Source: Vicia villosa | Lineage: Eukaryota; Streptophyta; Magnoliopsida; Fabales; Fabaceae | Direction: 5' to 3' | Assembly (NCBI RefSeq): GCF_029867415.1 | Contig: NC_081184.1 | Span: 78,900,364 to 78,964,363 of the forward strand | Length of the DNA stretch: 64,000 nucleotides | Part shown: one piece after another, positions 21,829 to 34,642 of the stretch | Numbering within the stretch: the stretch's first letter is position 1 | Layout of the letters: the number at the start of each line of letters is the position of its first letter | Made by a program: the position numbers and the translations under genes | Notes under the pieces: generated by a model | Database searches by the model: none | Told to the model about the DNA's origin: nothing | The model's input: only the letters and a program-made list of their open reading frames with translations

Positions 21829-21846
21829 TGGCGTCGTTGCCGGGGA
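21829..21846 (+). other. Primer-binding site of body 1
   Basis: TGGCGTCGTTGCCGGGGA, three bases after the LTR end. The other three bodies have TGGCGCCGTTGCCGGGGA at 25369, 28910 and 32451, which is complementary to the 3' end of plant tRNA-Asp. Confidence 0.75.
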
Positions 21847-22006
21847 TGGTTGTGATTGCATCGCAATAGTTTTCGTGGTTTTGAGCTTTGTATATATCGT
21901 ATATGTTGTATAATTTCACTTGTATATATACTTACTTGTACATGTTTATTTGTCTATGTTCACCATACATGTTTACTTGTATATGTTTACATACAAGTAT
22001 ACTTTT

Positions 22007-22097
22007 ATTGGTGAATGTTGGTGAAACACGTTGAGATCGGACCAGTTCGTTATTCAAAATCTTCACTTTTCAACTTGTGAATCCAACATTCACCAAT
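22007..22097 (+). other. Perfect 15-bp inverted repeat in the leader
   Basis: ATTGGTGAATGTTGG (22007-22021) and CCAACATTCACCAAT (22083-22097) are exact reverse complements with a 61-base loop. They lie ~160 bases after the primer site and are kept in all four bodies (about +3540 each). Confidence 0.9.
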
Positions 22098-22359
22098 TTT
22101 CTAATTTTGTATGTTAATAATTGTATTTGTTCCATACTTGTGCATATGTGTTTGTTTGTGTATATAGTTGTATACTTTCATTTTTTTGTTCGTTTAGTTG
22201 TTGTATATATTTGTACCCGTAACGTTTGTTGAGTGCTTTGGTTAAGACACTTTCTTTAGGCTTGTGCGGTGAGACGTTACCATGGCATGACGAGAGGAAG
22301 CTACTTTCCGAACACCGAAACAATAAAGGCGTCGAGCTAACGACGTAAAACAAGCGCTT

Positions 22360-22377
22360 GTTGGGAGGCACCCCAAC
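22360..22377 (+). other. Short GC-rich hairpin in body 1
   Basis: GTTGGG and CCCAAC arms around AGGCAC; the same 18 bases occur in all four bodies. A similar motif is common in Athila-like elements. Confidence 0.6.
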
Positions 22378-23304
22378 GGTTGTAAATATTGTTTATATTT
22401 CTGTTTTTGAGGTATTTAGGTGAAGTGGTGAGTGATTGGAATAGCTGGTGCAATTATGATTTTTCTGAGTTCTGATGTGCCCGCTAAGCGAGCATAGCAG
22501 AATTTTGTTTTTCTGCTCTGTACCAGTGGGGTTCCCATTCCACCTGGTTCACTCATTTTTCCCACTTTCACCAAGGCTAATTAGTAGTATATATTAGTTT
22601 TGTTTTTCTAATTCTTTTGTTGGTTGTTTGTACTCAAATTTTGTTCGGTGATTCGAAGATTTTTGAGGTGATTTTCCAAAGCTTGAGTGTTTCAACCTGC
22701 GGATGTATGGTAGAATGTTGTTTTTGAAGTTGTATCATTCAAGGTACTCATTTATCGCTTTCTATAGCATAGCATGTTTAGGAAACTTTTCATTTGTATA
22801 ATTACCATACCATTCATTCTTTTGCATTATTTGCTTGTTGATTGAATCACTTTAGTTCCCAAACCATAAATGTGAGGAAGCTTTTCATTATTCACATATG
22901 CTGGAGGCCACAATCTTTGTTTTAACTGGATTTTATTATGCTTAATCTTTTGTTTATGTTGATTTTATGAAAGCATGAAAAGGATCAAGGCATTTTGTTT
23001 CATTTTGAGCACAACCACCATAACCAAAAAGTCAATTCACCTTGTGAGTGTGTGATCATTTGTTAACCCGTTTGATTTTTTTTTTCAATGTCCATGTTGT
23101 TTTTGCTAAATGCTTATCTTTGAGTGTTTAGTTCTCATTTTTGCATGGATGATTGATTCTTTATTTTCCTGAACCCTCAACCATGATTTTTAGTATGAAT
23201 TTTTACCTTGCCTTAGAAAGTAGGTAGTATTCATATGATGTGTGGTTGAATTCAAGTTGGGGAGGAAATGGTTGCTACTTACTTGGTTATTGCTATGAGG
23301 TTGG

Positions 23305-23428
23305 AAAGAAAAAGAAAAGAAAAAGAAGAAAAATGAAAAGGAAAGAAAAAAAAGAAAAAAATGTGAAAAGAAAAGAAAAGAAAAAAAAAGGGAGAAAAAG
23401 TTTTGAAAAAGAAAAAGAAAAGAGAATT
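23305..23428 (+). repeat. Purine tract in body 1
   Basis: About 120 bases almost entirely of A and G (GAAAAG-type units). It recurs in each body. Lysine-rich or phenylalanine-rich frames across it are by-products of composition. Confidence 0.9.
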
Positions 23429-24004
23429 GAATAATTATGCTAATAAGTATTGTGATTGGTTTGAGAAACTTGTGGTTTAGGAAGAAGTTTGATCGAGATT
23501 TTGTTGTTTGAATCTTTGGTGGATTGATCACTCCCTTAGGTTTAGGCAAGTTTTTGTTTCGATTAGCCTTAGGACATATCCCTTGTTTGTTAACCAAGCC
23601 ACATTACAACCTTGAAAAGTCCTTGTGATTCTTGCTTTTGTATCTTCAATGTGATTTTTGGTTGAATGCATAATTTAATCTTTTGTTTGCAAGATTGTTG
23701 GATGAGTGTTAAAAGTCCTTCACCTTTGTGTGTTCTTCATCCATTGATGAAATTTTTGCTAGGTGTGATTCATGAGATAGCATGTATTGTTTTAGAATGT
23801 TTTGCATGAGTTTTGTACTTAGGATTCGTTTCGTTTACATGTTGTCGTTGTAGTATAGTGGTAAGTATTTACTTTGTTTATACGTTTATGTGTTGAGCCA
23901 TACATTTGTTTTTGGTTTTCAAAACTTGTTGATTCACAATTCTTTGGTTTATTACTTTCAATTCTTTGATTTATTTGACATTGTTTGAGGACAAACAAAG
24001 TTTC

Positions 24005-24019
24005 AAGTTGGGGAGAGTT
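24005..24019 (+). other. Polypurine tract of the concatemer element
   Basis: AAGTTGGGGAGAGTT directly precedes LTR2; the same tract precedes LTR3, LTR4 and LTR5. Confidence 0.8.
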
Positions 24020-25365
24020 TGATAAGTGCCAAAATGTACTTATTTTGTGTATGTAAATAGTGGCACTAATCGATACTTTTGTTAATACCGTTTGAATAAT
24101 TCTCCGTTTTGTGTATAAATACGTATACTTTGTGAATAGTTGTATTTTCATATACTTTTATACCATTTGATAGTTTTTCCTTTGTTTTTATAGGTATTCA
24201 TGCTTATTGGAGCCTCGAGGAATAAAGTGTCAAAGGCACAACTTCGATTTTGCAGTTTTGGTGCCAGCCCGCTTAGCCACCATCAAGCGGACTTCCAAAG
24301 ACTCAAAATAAGGATGACCAAAATCATCATTTTGGTTTCCACTCATTCATTATTGGATAGAGCATTGAATAAGCTTTCCAACGCTTCGAACCGGGCGCAA
24401 TTCGGAGTTACGGTTCTCGAGTTATGGCGAAAACAAAATCTGATTTTTAGCAGACTCCGCTAAGCGGACTCTGTTCCGCTCAGCGGACCTGCGGATTTTC
24501 AGACTTGTTAAAAAGGGGGAAAATCACATTTTTAGGTGATGGGTTGGGTATTTTTGAGTCCCAACACCATCAACTTCATTCTTAGAGTAGGATTAGCTTA
24601 GAAAACGACTTCGGAGGTTGCATACGGATGATCAGGGGTGGATTGAGCGTCGAACGGAGCTGACAAACCGGGAGATCTTCGGTTCATTTCTCTTCTTCTT
24701 TGTGTATTTCTCTTTGGCTGGGTTTGTTTGTATATTTACTTGAATCTTATGTATATTTACCGATTATAATGTTATATTTAACTTGCTTTACGAATCTGTG
24801 TTGATGTTATCCTAGATTTTTGCTCTATGCTGGGGATTTGGGGTGCTTTAGAGATAAACTTCTTGAATACTTATCTAGGATGATAATCTGTTGGTTCTGA
24901 ACTCTAGAGATAGATTTAGAGCTAGCATTCACTGTGGGTATCTGTACTTAATGGTTTCGTGTTTGAGCAGCGCGCGAGAGATCGCTGACGCGAGAATACG
25001 GATGTTCTCGCAGCTTCGCGTTAGAGATAACCTTAGTTGTGAGATGATCTCGTTTGTGCTCCAGAGATGGACGCTTATGTGAGAGATACGTGATACCATA
25101 GATGAGTATCGTAGGTTGAGTATAACGGGTTGGTAAGTGTATGTTTGTGAAGAGTGAATATATTTACATTCCTGATAAGTTATTTCTCTTCTAAGAATGT
25201 GTTTATTCTTTTCCTGTTTATATCTTTGTTTACTTTTTGCTCATTCAATCCCGAGCTCGAAACCATAGAAACTATTGAATGGCATCTCTCCATCTCTGTG
25301 GACGATAATTCCTGGATCAATATTTCCAAATCTTGTTTGTTGCTTGCCCTATACTGCATTCAACA
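24020..25365 (+). mobile_element. Concatemer LTR2
   Basis: 1346 bp. Carries the paired palindromes TCCGCTAAGCGGA (24456-24468) and TCCGCTCAGCGGA (24475-24487) that LTR1 lost. No difference from LTR3 and LTR4 was noticed. Confidence 0.92.
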
Positions 25366-27560
25366 AAATGGCGCCGTTGCCGGGGATGGTTGTGATTGCA
25401 TCGCAATAGTTTTCGTGGTTTTGAGCTTTGTATATATCGTATATATTGTATAATTTCACTTGTATATATACTTACTTGTACATGTTTATTTGTCTATGTT
25501 CACCATACATGTTTACTTGTATATGTTTACATACAAGTATACTTTTATTGGTGAATGTTGGTGAAACACGTTGAGATCGGACCAGTTCGTTATTCAAAAT
25601 CTTCACTTTTCAACTTGTGAATCCAACATTCACCAATTTTCTAATTTTGTATGTTAATAATTGTATTTGTTCCATACTTGTGCATATGTGTTTGTTTGTG
25701 TATATAGTTGTATACTTTCATTTTTTTGTTCGTTTAGTTGTTGTATATATTTGTACCCGTAACGTTTGTTGAGTGCTTTGGTTAAGACACTTTCTTTAGG
25801 CTTGTGCGGTGAGACGTTACCATGGCATGACGAGAGGAAGCTACTTTCCGAACACCGAAACAATAAAGGCGTCGAGCTAACGACGTAAAACAAGCGCTTG
25901 TTGGGAGGCACCCCAACGGTTGTAAATATTGTTTATATTTCTGTTTATGAGGTATTTAGGTGAAGTGGTGAGTGATTGGAATAGCTGGTGCAATTATGAT
26001 TTTTCTGAGTTCTGATGTGCCCGCTAAGCGAGCATAGCAGAATTTTGTTTTTCTGCTCTGTACCAGTGGGGTTCCCATTCCACCTGGTTCACTCATTTTT
26101 CCCACTTTCACCAAGGCTAATTAGTAGTATATATTAGTTTTGTTTTTCTAATTCTTTTGTTGGTTGTTTGTACTCAAATTTTGTTCGGTGATTCGAAGAT
26201 TTTTGAGGTGATTTTCCAAAGCTTGAGTGTTTCAACCTGCGGATGTATGGTAGAATGTTGTTTTTGAAGTTGTATCATTCAAGGTACTCATTTATCGCTT
26301 TCTATAGCATAGCATGTTTAGGAAACTTTTCATTTGTATAATTACCATACCATTCATTCTTTTGCATTATTTGCTTGTTGATTGAATCACTTTAGTTCCC
26401 AAACCATAAATGTGAGGAAGCTTTCCATTATTCACATATGCTGGAGGCCACAATCTTTGTTTTAACTGGATTTTATTATGCTTAATCTTTTGTTTATATT
26501 GATTTTATGAAAGCATGAAAAGGATCAAGGCATTTTGTTTCATTTTGAGCACAACCACCATAACCAAAAAGTCAATTCACCTTGTGAGTGTGTGATCATT
26601 TGTTAACCCTTTTGAGTTTTTTTTTTCAATGTCCATGTTGTTTTTGCTAAATGCTTATCTTTGAGTGTTTAGTTCTCATTTTTGCATGGATGATTGATTC
26701 TTTATTTTCCTGAACCCTCAACCATGATTTTTAGTATGAATTTTTACCTTGCCTTAGAAAGTAGGTAGTATTCATATGATGTGTGGTTGAATTCAAGTTG
26801 GGGAGGAAATGGTTGCTACTTACTTGGTTATTGCTATGAGGTTGGAAAGAAAAAGAAAAGAAAAAGAAGAAAAATGAAAAGGAAAGAAAAAAAAGAAAAA
26901 AATGTGAAAAGAAAAGAAAAGAAAAAAAAAGGGAGAAAAAGTTTTGAAAAAGAAAAAGAAAAGAGAATTGAATAATTATGCTAATAAGTATTGTGATTGG
27001 TTTGAGAAACTTGTGGTTTAGGAAGAAGTTTGATCGAGATTTTGTTGTTTGAATCTTTGGTGGATTGATCACTCCCTTAGGTTTAGGCAAGTTTTTGTTT
27101 CGATTAGCCTTAGGACATATCCCTTGTTTGTTAACCAAGCCACATTACAACCTTGAAAAGTCCTTGTGATTCTTGCTTTTGTATCTTCAATGTGATTTTT
27201 GGTTGAATGCATAATTTAATCTTTTGTTTGCAAGATTGTTGGATGAGTGTTAAAAGTCCTTCACCTTTGTGTGTTCTTCATCCATTGATGAAATTTTTGC
27301 TAGGTGTGATTCATGAGATAGCATGTATTGTTTTAGAATGTTTTGCATGAGTTTTGTACTTAGGATTCGTTTCGTTTACATGTTGTCGTTGTAGTATAGT
27401 GGTAAGTATTTACTTTGTTTATACGTTTATGTGTTGAGCCATACATTTGTTTTTGGTTTTCAAAACTTGTTGATTCACAATTCTTTGGTTTATTACTTTC
27501 AATTCTTTGATTTATTTGACATTGTTTGAGGACAAACAAAGTTTCAAGTTGGGGAGAGTT
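25366..27560 (+). mobile_element. Concatemer body 2 (noncoding)
   Basis: 2195 bp. No gene. Appears identical to body 3. Confidence 0.9.
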
Positions 27561-28906
27561 TGATAAGTGCCAAAATGTACTTATTTTGTGTATGTAAATA
27601 GTGGCACTAATCGATACTTTTGTTAATACCGTTTGAATAATTCTCCGTTTTGTGTATAAATACGTATACTTTGTGAATAGTTGTATTTTCATATACTTTT
27701 ATACCATTTGATAGTTTTTCCTTTGTTTTTATAGGTATTCATGCTTATTGGAGCCTCGAGGAATAAAGTGTCAAAGGCACAACTTCGATTTTGCAGTTTT
27801 GGTGCCAGCCCGCTTAGCCACCATCAAGCGGACTTCCAAAGACTCAAAATAAGGATGACCAAAATCATCATTTTGGTTTCCACTCATTCATTATTGGATA
27901 GAGCATTGAATAAGCTTTCCAACGCTTCGAACCGGGCGCAATTCGGAGTTACGGTTCTCGAGTTATGGCGAAAACAAAATCTGATTTTTAGCAGACTCCG
28001 CTAAGCGGACTCTGTTCCGCTCAGCGGACCTGCGGATTTTCAGACTTGTTAAAAAGGGGGAAAATCACATTTTTAGGTGATGGGTTGGGTATTTTTGAGT
28101 CCCAACACCATCAACTTCATTCTTAGAGTAGGATTAGCTTAGAAAACGACTTCGGAGGTTGCATACGGATGATCAGGGGTGGATTGAGCGTCGAACGGAG
28201 CTGACAAACCGGGAGATCTTCGGTTCATTTCTCTTCTTCTTTGTGTATTTCTCTTTGGCTGGGTTTGTTTGTATATTTACTTGAATCTTATGTATATTTA
28301 CCGATTATAATGTTATATTTAACTTGCTTTACGAATCTGTGTTGATGTTATCCTAGATTTTTGCTCTATGCTGGGGATTTGGGGTGCTTTAGAGATAAAC
28401 TTCTTGAATACTTATCTAGGATGATAATCTGTTGGTTCTGAACTCTAGAGATAGATTTAGAGCTAGCATTCACTGTGGGTATCTGTACTTAATGGTTTCG
28501 TGTTTGAGCAGCGCGCGAGAGATCGCTGACGCGAGAATACGGATGTTCTCGCAGCTTCGCGTTAGAGATAACCTTAGTTGTGAGATGATCTCGTTTGTGC
28601 TCCAGAGATGGACGCTTATGTGAGAGATACGTGATACCATAGATGAGTATCGTAGGTTGAGTATAACGGGTTGGTAAGTGTATGTTTGTGAAGAGTGAAT
28701 ATATTTACATTCCTGATAAGTTATTTCTCTTCTAAGAATGTGTTTATTCTTTTCCTGTTTATATCTTTGTTTACTTTTTGCTCATTCAATCCCGAGCTCG
28801 AAACCATAGAAACTATTGAATGGCATCTCTCCATCTCTGTGGACGATAATTCCTGGATCAATATTTCCAAATCTTGTTTGTTGCTTGCCCTATACTGCAT
28901 TCAACA
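27561..28906 (+). mobile_element. Concatemer LTR3
   Basis: 1346 bp, exactly 3541 bases after LTR2 and apparently identical to it. Confidence 0.92.
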
Positions 28907-31101
28907 AAATGGCGCCGTTGCCGGGGATGGTTGTGATTGCATCGCAATAGTTTTCGTGGTTTTGAGCTTTGTATATATCGTATATATTGTATAATTTCAC
29001 TTGTATATATACTTACTTGTACATGTTTATTTGTCTATGTTCACCATACATGTTTACTTGTATATGTTTACATACAAGTATACTTTTATTGGTGAATGTT
29101 GGTGAAACACGTTGAGATCGGACCAGTTCGTTATTCAAAATCTTCACTTTTCAACTTGTGAATCCAACATTCACCAATTTTCTAATTTTGTATGTTAATA
29201 ATTGTATTTGTTCCATACTTGTGCATATGTGTTTGTTTGTGTATATAGTTGTATACTTTCATTTTTTTGTTCGTTTAGTTGTTGTATATATTTGTACCCG
29301 TAACGTTTGTTGAGTGCTTTGGTTAAGACACTTTCTTTAGGCTTGTGCGGTGAGACGTTACCATGGCATGACGAGAGGAAGCTACTTTCCGAACACCGAA
29401 ACAATAAAGGCGTCGAGCTAACGACGTAAAACAAGCGCTTGTTGGGAGGCACCCCAACGGTTGTAAATATTGTTTATATTTCTGTTTATGAGGTATTTAG
29501 GTGAAGTGGTGAGTGATTGGAATAGCTGGTGCAATTATGATTTTTCTGAGTTCTGATGTGCCCGCTAAGCGAGCATAGCAGAATTTTGTTTTTCTGCTCT
29601 GTACCAGTGGGGTTCCCATTCCACCTGGTTCACTCATTTTTCCCACTTTCACCAAGGCTAATTAGTAGTATATATTAGTTTTGTTTTTCTAATTCTTTTG
29701 TTGGTTGTTTGTACTCAAATTTTGTTCGGTGATTCGAAGATTTTTGAGGTGATTTTCCAAAGCTTGAGTGTTTCAACCTGCGGATGTATGGTAGAATGTT
29801 GTTTTTGAAGTTGTATCATTCAAGGTACTCATTTATCGCTTTCTATAGCATAGCATGTTTAGGAAACTTTTCATTTGTATAATTACCATACCATTCATTC
29901 TTTTGCATTATTTGCTTGTTGATTGAATCACTTTAGTTCCCAAACCATAAATGTGAGGAAGCTTTCCATTATTCACATATGCTGGAGGCCACAATCTTTG
30001 TTTTAACTGGATTTTATTATGCTTAATCTTTTGTTTATATTGATTTTATGAAAGCATGAAAAGGATCAAGGCATTTTGTTTCATTTTGAGCACAACCACC
30101 ATAACCAAAAAGTCAATTCACCTTGTGAGTGTGTGATCATTTGTTAACCCTTTTGAGTTTTTTTTTTCAATGTCCATGTTGTTTTTGCTAAATGCTTATC
30201 TTTGAGTGTTTAGTTCTCATTTTTGCATGGATGATTGATTCTTTATTTTCCTGAACCCTCAACCATGATTTTTAGTATGAATTTTTACCTTGCCTTAGAA
30301 AGTAGGTAGTATTCATATGATGTGTGGTTGAATTCAAGTTGGGGAGGAAATGGTTGCTACTTACTTGGTTATTGCTATGAGGTTGGAAAGAAAAAGAAAA
30401 GAAAAAGAAGAAAAATGAAAAGGAAAGAAAAAAAAGAAAAAAATGTGAAAAGAAAAGAAAAGAAAAAAAAAGGGAGAAAAAGTTTTGAAAAAGAAAAAGA
30501 AAAGAGAATTGAATAATTATGCTAATAAGTATTGTGATTGGTTTGAGAAACTTGTGGTTTAGGAAGAAGTTTGATCGAGATTTTGTTGTTTGAATCTTTG
30601 GTGGATTGATCACTCCCTTAGGTTTAGGCAAGTTTTTGTTTCGATTAGCCTTAGGACATATCCCTTGTTTGTTAACCAAGCCACATTACAACCTTGAAAA
30701 GTCCTTGTGATTCTTGCTTTTGTATCTTCAATGTGATTTTTGGTTGAATGCATAATTTAATCTTTTGTTTGCAAGATTGTTGGATGAGTGTTAAAAGTCC
30801 TTCACCTTTGTGTGTTCTTCATCCATTGATGAAATTTTTGCTAGGTGTGATTCATGAGATAGCATGTATTGTTTTAGAATGTTTTGCATGAGTTTTGTAC
30901 TTAGGATTCGTTTCGTTTACATGTTGTCGTTGTAGTATAGTGGTAAGTATTTACTTTGTTTATACGTTTATGTGTTGAGCCATACATTTGTTTTTGGTTT
31001 TCAAAACTTGTTGATTCACAATTCTTTGGTTTATTACTTTCAATTCTTTGATTTATTTGACATTGTTTGAGGACAAACAAAGTTTCAAGTTGGGGAGAGT
31101 T
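28907..31101 (+). mobile_element. Concatemer body 3 (noncoding)
   Basis: 2195 bp, no gene; appears identical to body 2. Confidence 0.9.
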
Positions 31102-32447
31102 TGATAAGTGCCAAAATGTACTTATTTTGTGTATGTAAATAGTGGCACTAATCGATACTTTTGTTAATACCGTTTGAATAATTCTCCGTTTTGTGTATAA
31201 ATACGTATACTTTGTGAATAGTTGTATTTTCATATACTTTTATACCATTTGATAGTTTTTCCTTTGTTTTTATAGGTATTCATGCTTATTGGAGCCTCGA
31301 GGAATAAAGTGTCAAAGGCACAACTTCGATTTTGCAGTTTTGGTGCCAGCCCGCTTAGCCACCATCAAGCGGACTTCCAAAGACTCAAAATAAGGATGAC
31401 CAAAATCATCATTTTGGTTTCCACTCATTCATTATTGGATAGAGCATTGAATAAGCTTTCCAACGCTTCGAACCGGGCGCAATTCGGAGTTACGGTTCTC
31501 GAGTTATGGCGAAAACAAAATCTGATTTTTAGCAGACTCCGCTAAGCGGACTCTGTTCCGCTCAGCGGACCTGCGGATTTTCAGACTTGTTAAAAAGGGG
31601 GAAAATCACATTTTTAGGTGATGGGTTGGGTATTTTTGAGTCCCAACACCATCAACTTCATTCTTAGAGTAGGATTAGCTTAGAAAACGACTTCGGAGGT
31701 TGCATACGGATGATCAGGGGTGGATTGAGCGTCGAACGGAGCTGACAAACCGGGAGATCTTCGGTTCATTTCTCTTCTTCTTTGTGTATTTCTCTTTGGC
31801 TGGGTTTGTTTGTATATTTACTTGAATCTTATGTATATTTACCGATTATAATGTTATATTTAACTTGCTTTACGAATCTGTGTTGATGTTATCCTAGATT
31901 TTTGCTCTATGCTGGGGATTTGGGGTGCTTTAGAGATAAACTTCTTGAATACTTATCTAGGATGATAATCTGTTGGTTCTGAACTCTAGAGATAGATTTA
32001 GAGCTAGCATTCACTGTGGGTATCTGTACTTAATGGTTTCGTGTTTGAGCAGCGCGCGAGAGATCGCTGACGCGAGAATACGGATGTTCTCGCAGCTTCG
32101 CGTTAGAGATAACCTTAGTTGTGAGATGATCTCGTTTGTGCTCCAGAGATGGACGCTTATGTGAGAGATACGTGATACCATAGATGAGTATCGTAGGTTG
32201 AGTATAACGGGTTGGTAAGTGTATGTTTGTGAAGAGTGAATATATTTACATTCCTGATAAGTTATTTCTCTTCTAAGAATGTGTTTATTCTTTTCCTGTT
32301 TATATCTTTGTTTACTTTTTGCTCATTCAATCCCGAGCTCGAAACCATAGAAACTATTGAATGGCATCTCTCCATCTCTGTGGACGATAATTCCTGGATC
32401 AATATTTCCAAATCTTGTTTGTTGCTTGCCCTATACTGCATTCAACA
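31102..32447 (+). mobile_element. Concatemer LTR4
   Basis: 1346 bp, 3541 bases after LTR3; same variants as LTR2 and LTR3. Confidence 0.92.
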
Positions 32448-34642
32448 AAATGGCGCCGTTGCCGGGGATGGTTGTGATTGCATCGCAATAGTTTTCGTGG
32501 TTTTGAGCTTTGTATATATCGTATATATTGTATAATTTCACTTGTATATATACTTACTTGTACATGTTTATTTGTCTATGTTCACCATACATGTTTACTT
32601 GTATATGTTTACATACAAGTATACTTTTATTGGTGAATGTTGGTGAAACACGTTGAGATCGGACCAGTTCGTTATTCAAAATCTTCACTTTTCAACTTGT
32701 GAATCCAACATTCACCAATTTTCTAATTTTGTATGTTAATAATTGTATTTGTTCCATACTTGTGCATATGTGTTTGTTTGTGTATATAGTTGTATACTTT
32801 CATTTTTTTGTTCGTTTAGTTGTTGTATATATTTGTACCCGTAACGTTTGTTGAGTGCTTTGGTTAAGACACTTTCTTTAGGCTTGTGCGGTGAGACGTT
32901 ACCATGGCATGACGAGAGGAAGCTACTTTCCGAACACCGAAACAATAAAGGCGTCGAGCTAACGACGTAAAACAAGCGCTTGTTGGGAGGCACCCCAACG
33001 GTTGTAAATATTGTTTATATTTCTGTTTATGAGGTATTTAGGTGAAGTGGTGAATGATTGGAATAGCTGGTGCAATTATGATTTTTCTGAGTTCTGATGT
33101 GCCCGCTAAGCGAGCATAGCAGAATTTTGTTTTTCTGCTCTGTACCAGTGGGGTTCCCATTCCACCTGGTTCACTCATTTTTCCCACTTTCACCAAGGCT
33201 AATTAGTAGTATATATTAGTTTTGTTTTTCTAATTCTTTTGTTGGTTGTTTGTACTCAAATTTTGTTCGGTGATTCGAAGATTTTTGAGGTGATTTTCCA
33301 AAGCTTGAGTGTTTCAACCTGCGGATGTATGGTAGAATGTTGTTTTTGAAGTTGTATCATTCAAGGTACTCATTTATCGCTTTCTATAGCATAGCATGTT
33401 TAGGAAACTTTTCATTTGTATAATTACCATACCATTCATTCTTTTGCATTATTTGCTTGTTGATTGAATCACTTTAGTTCCCAAACCATAAATGTGAGGA
33501 AGCTTTCCATTATTCACATATGCTGGAGGCCACAATCTTTGTTTTAACTGGATTTTATTATGCTTAATCTTTTGTTTATATTGATTTTATGAAAGCATGA
33601 AAAGGATCAAGGCATTTTGTTTCATTTTGAGCACAACCACCATAACCAAAAAGTCAATTTACCTTGTGAGTGTGTGATCATTTGTTAACCCTTTTGAGTT
33701 TTTTTTTTCAATGTCCATGTTGTTTTTGCTAAATGCTTATCTTTGAGTGTTTAGTTCTCATTTTTGCATGGATGATTGATTCTTTATTTTCCTGAACCCT
33801 CAACCATGATTTTTAGTATGAATTTTTACCTTGCCTTAGAAAGTAGGTAGTATTCATATGATGTGTGGTTGAATTCAAGTTGGGGAGGAAATGGTTGCTA
33901 CTTACTTGGTTATTGCTATGAGGTTGGAAAGAAAAAGAAAAGAAAAAGAAGAAAAATGAAAAGGAAAGAAAAAAAAGAAAAAAATGTGAAAAGAAAAGAA
34001 AAGAAAAAAAAAGGGAGAAAAAGTTTTGAAAAAGAAAAAGAAAAGAGAATTGAATAATTATGCTAATAAGTATTGTGATTGGTTTGAGAAACTTGTGGTT
34101 TAGGAAGAAGTTTGATCGAGATTTTGTTGTTTGAATCTTTGGTGGATTGATCACTCCCTTAGGTTTAGGCAAGTTTTTGTTTCGATTAGCCTTAGGACAT
34201 ATCCCTTGTTTGTTAACCAAGCCACATTACAACCTTGAAAAGTCCTTGTGATTCTTGCTTTTGTATCTTCAATGTGATTTTTGGTTGAATGCATAATTTA
34301 ATCTTTTGTTTGCAAGATTGTTGGATGAGTGTTAAAAGTCCTTCACCTTTGTGTGTTCTTCATCCATTGATGAAATTTTTGCTAGGTGTGATTCATGAGA
34401 TAGCATGTATTGTTTTAGAATGTTTTGCATGATTTTTGTACTTAGGATTCGTTTCGTTTACATGTTGTCGTTGTAGTATAGTGGTAAGTATTTACTTTGT
34501 TTATACGTTTATGTGTTGAGCCATACATTTGTTTTTGGTTTTCAAAACTTGTTGATTCACAATTCTTTGGTTTATTACTTTCAATTCTTTGATTTATTTG
34601 ACATTGTTTGAGGACAAACAAAGTTTCAAGTTGGGGAGAGTT
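32448..34642 (+). mobile_element. Concatemer body 4 (noncoding)
   Basis: 2195 bp, no gene. Private substitutions against bodies 2 and 3 include GTGAATGATT (33050s), CAATTTACC (33650s) and GATTTTTGTAC (34430s). Confidence 0.9.

Larger units (their letters stand above)
21826..24019 (+). mobile_element. Concatemer body 1 (noncoding)
   Basis: 2194 bp from primer site to PPT with no credible gene. Differs from bodies 2-4 at about six sites, including TGGCGTCG for TGGCGCCG in the primer site and a one-base length change in the T run near 23080. Confidence 0.9.

Noticed and set aside
20707..21913. Frames of 63-99 residues repeated in all concatemer LTRs
   Set aside because: They lie within LTRs, have no known domain and would be ordinary chance frames; identical copies follow from duplication, not coding constraint.
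23190..23597. 135-residue phenylalanine/serine-rich frame (repeated in each concatemer body), and the lysine-rich frame on the other strand
   Set aside because: Both cross the purine tract; the composition explains them and the coding strand of the element is plus with no start context.
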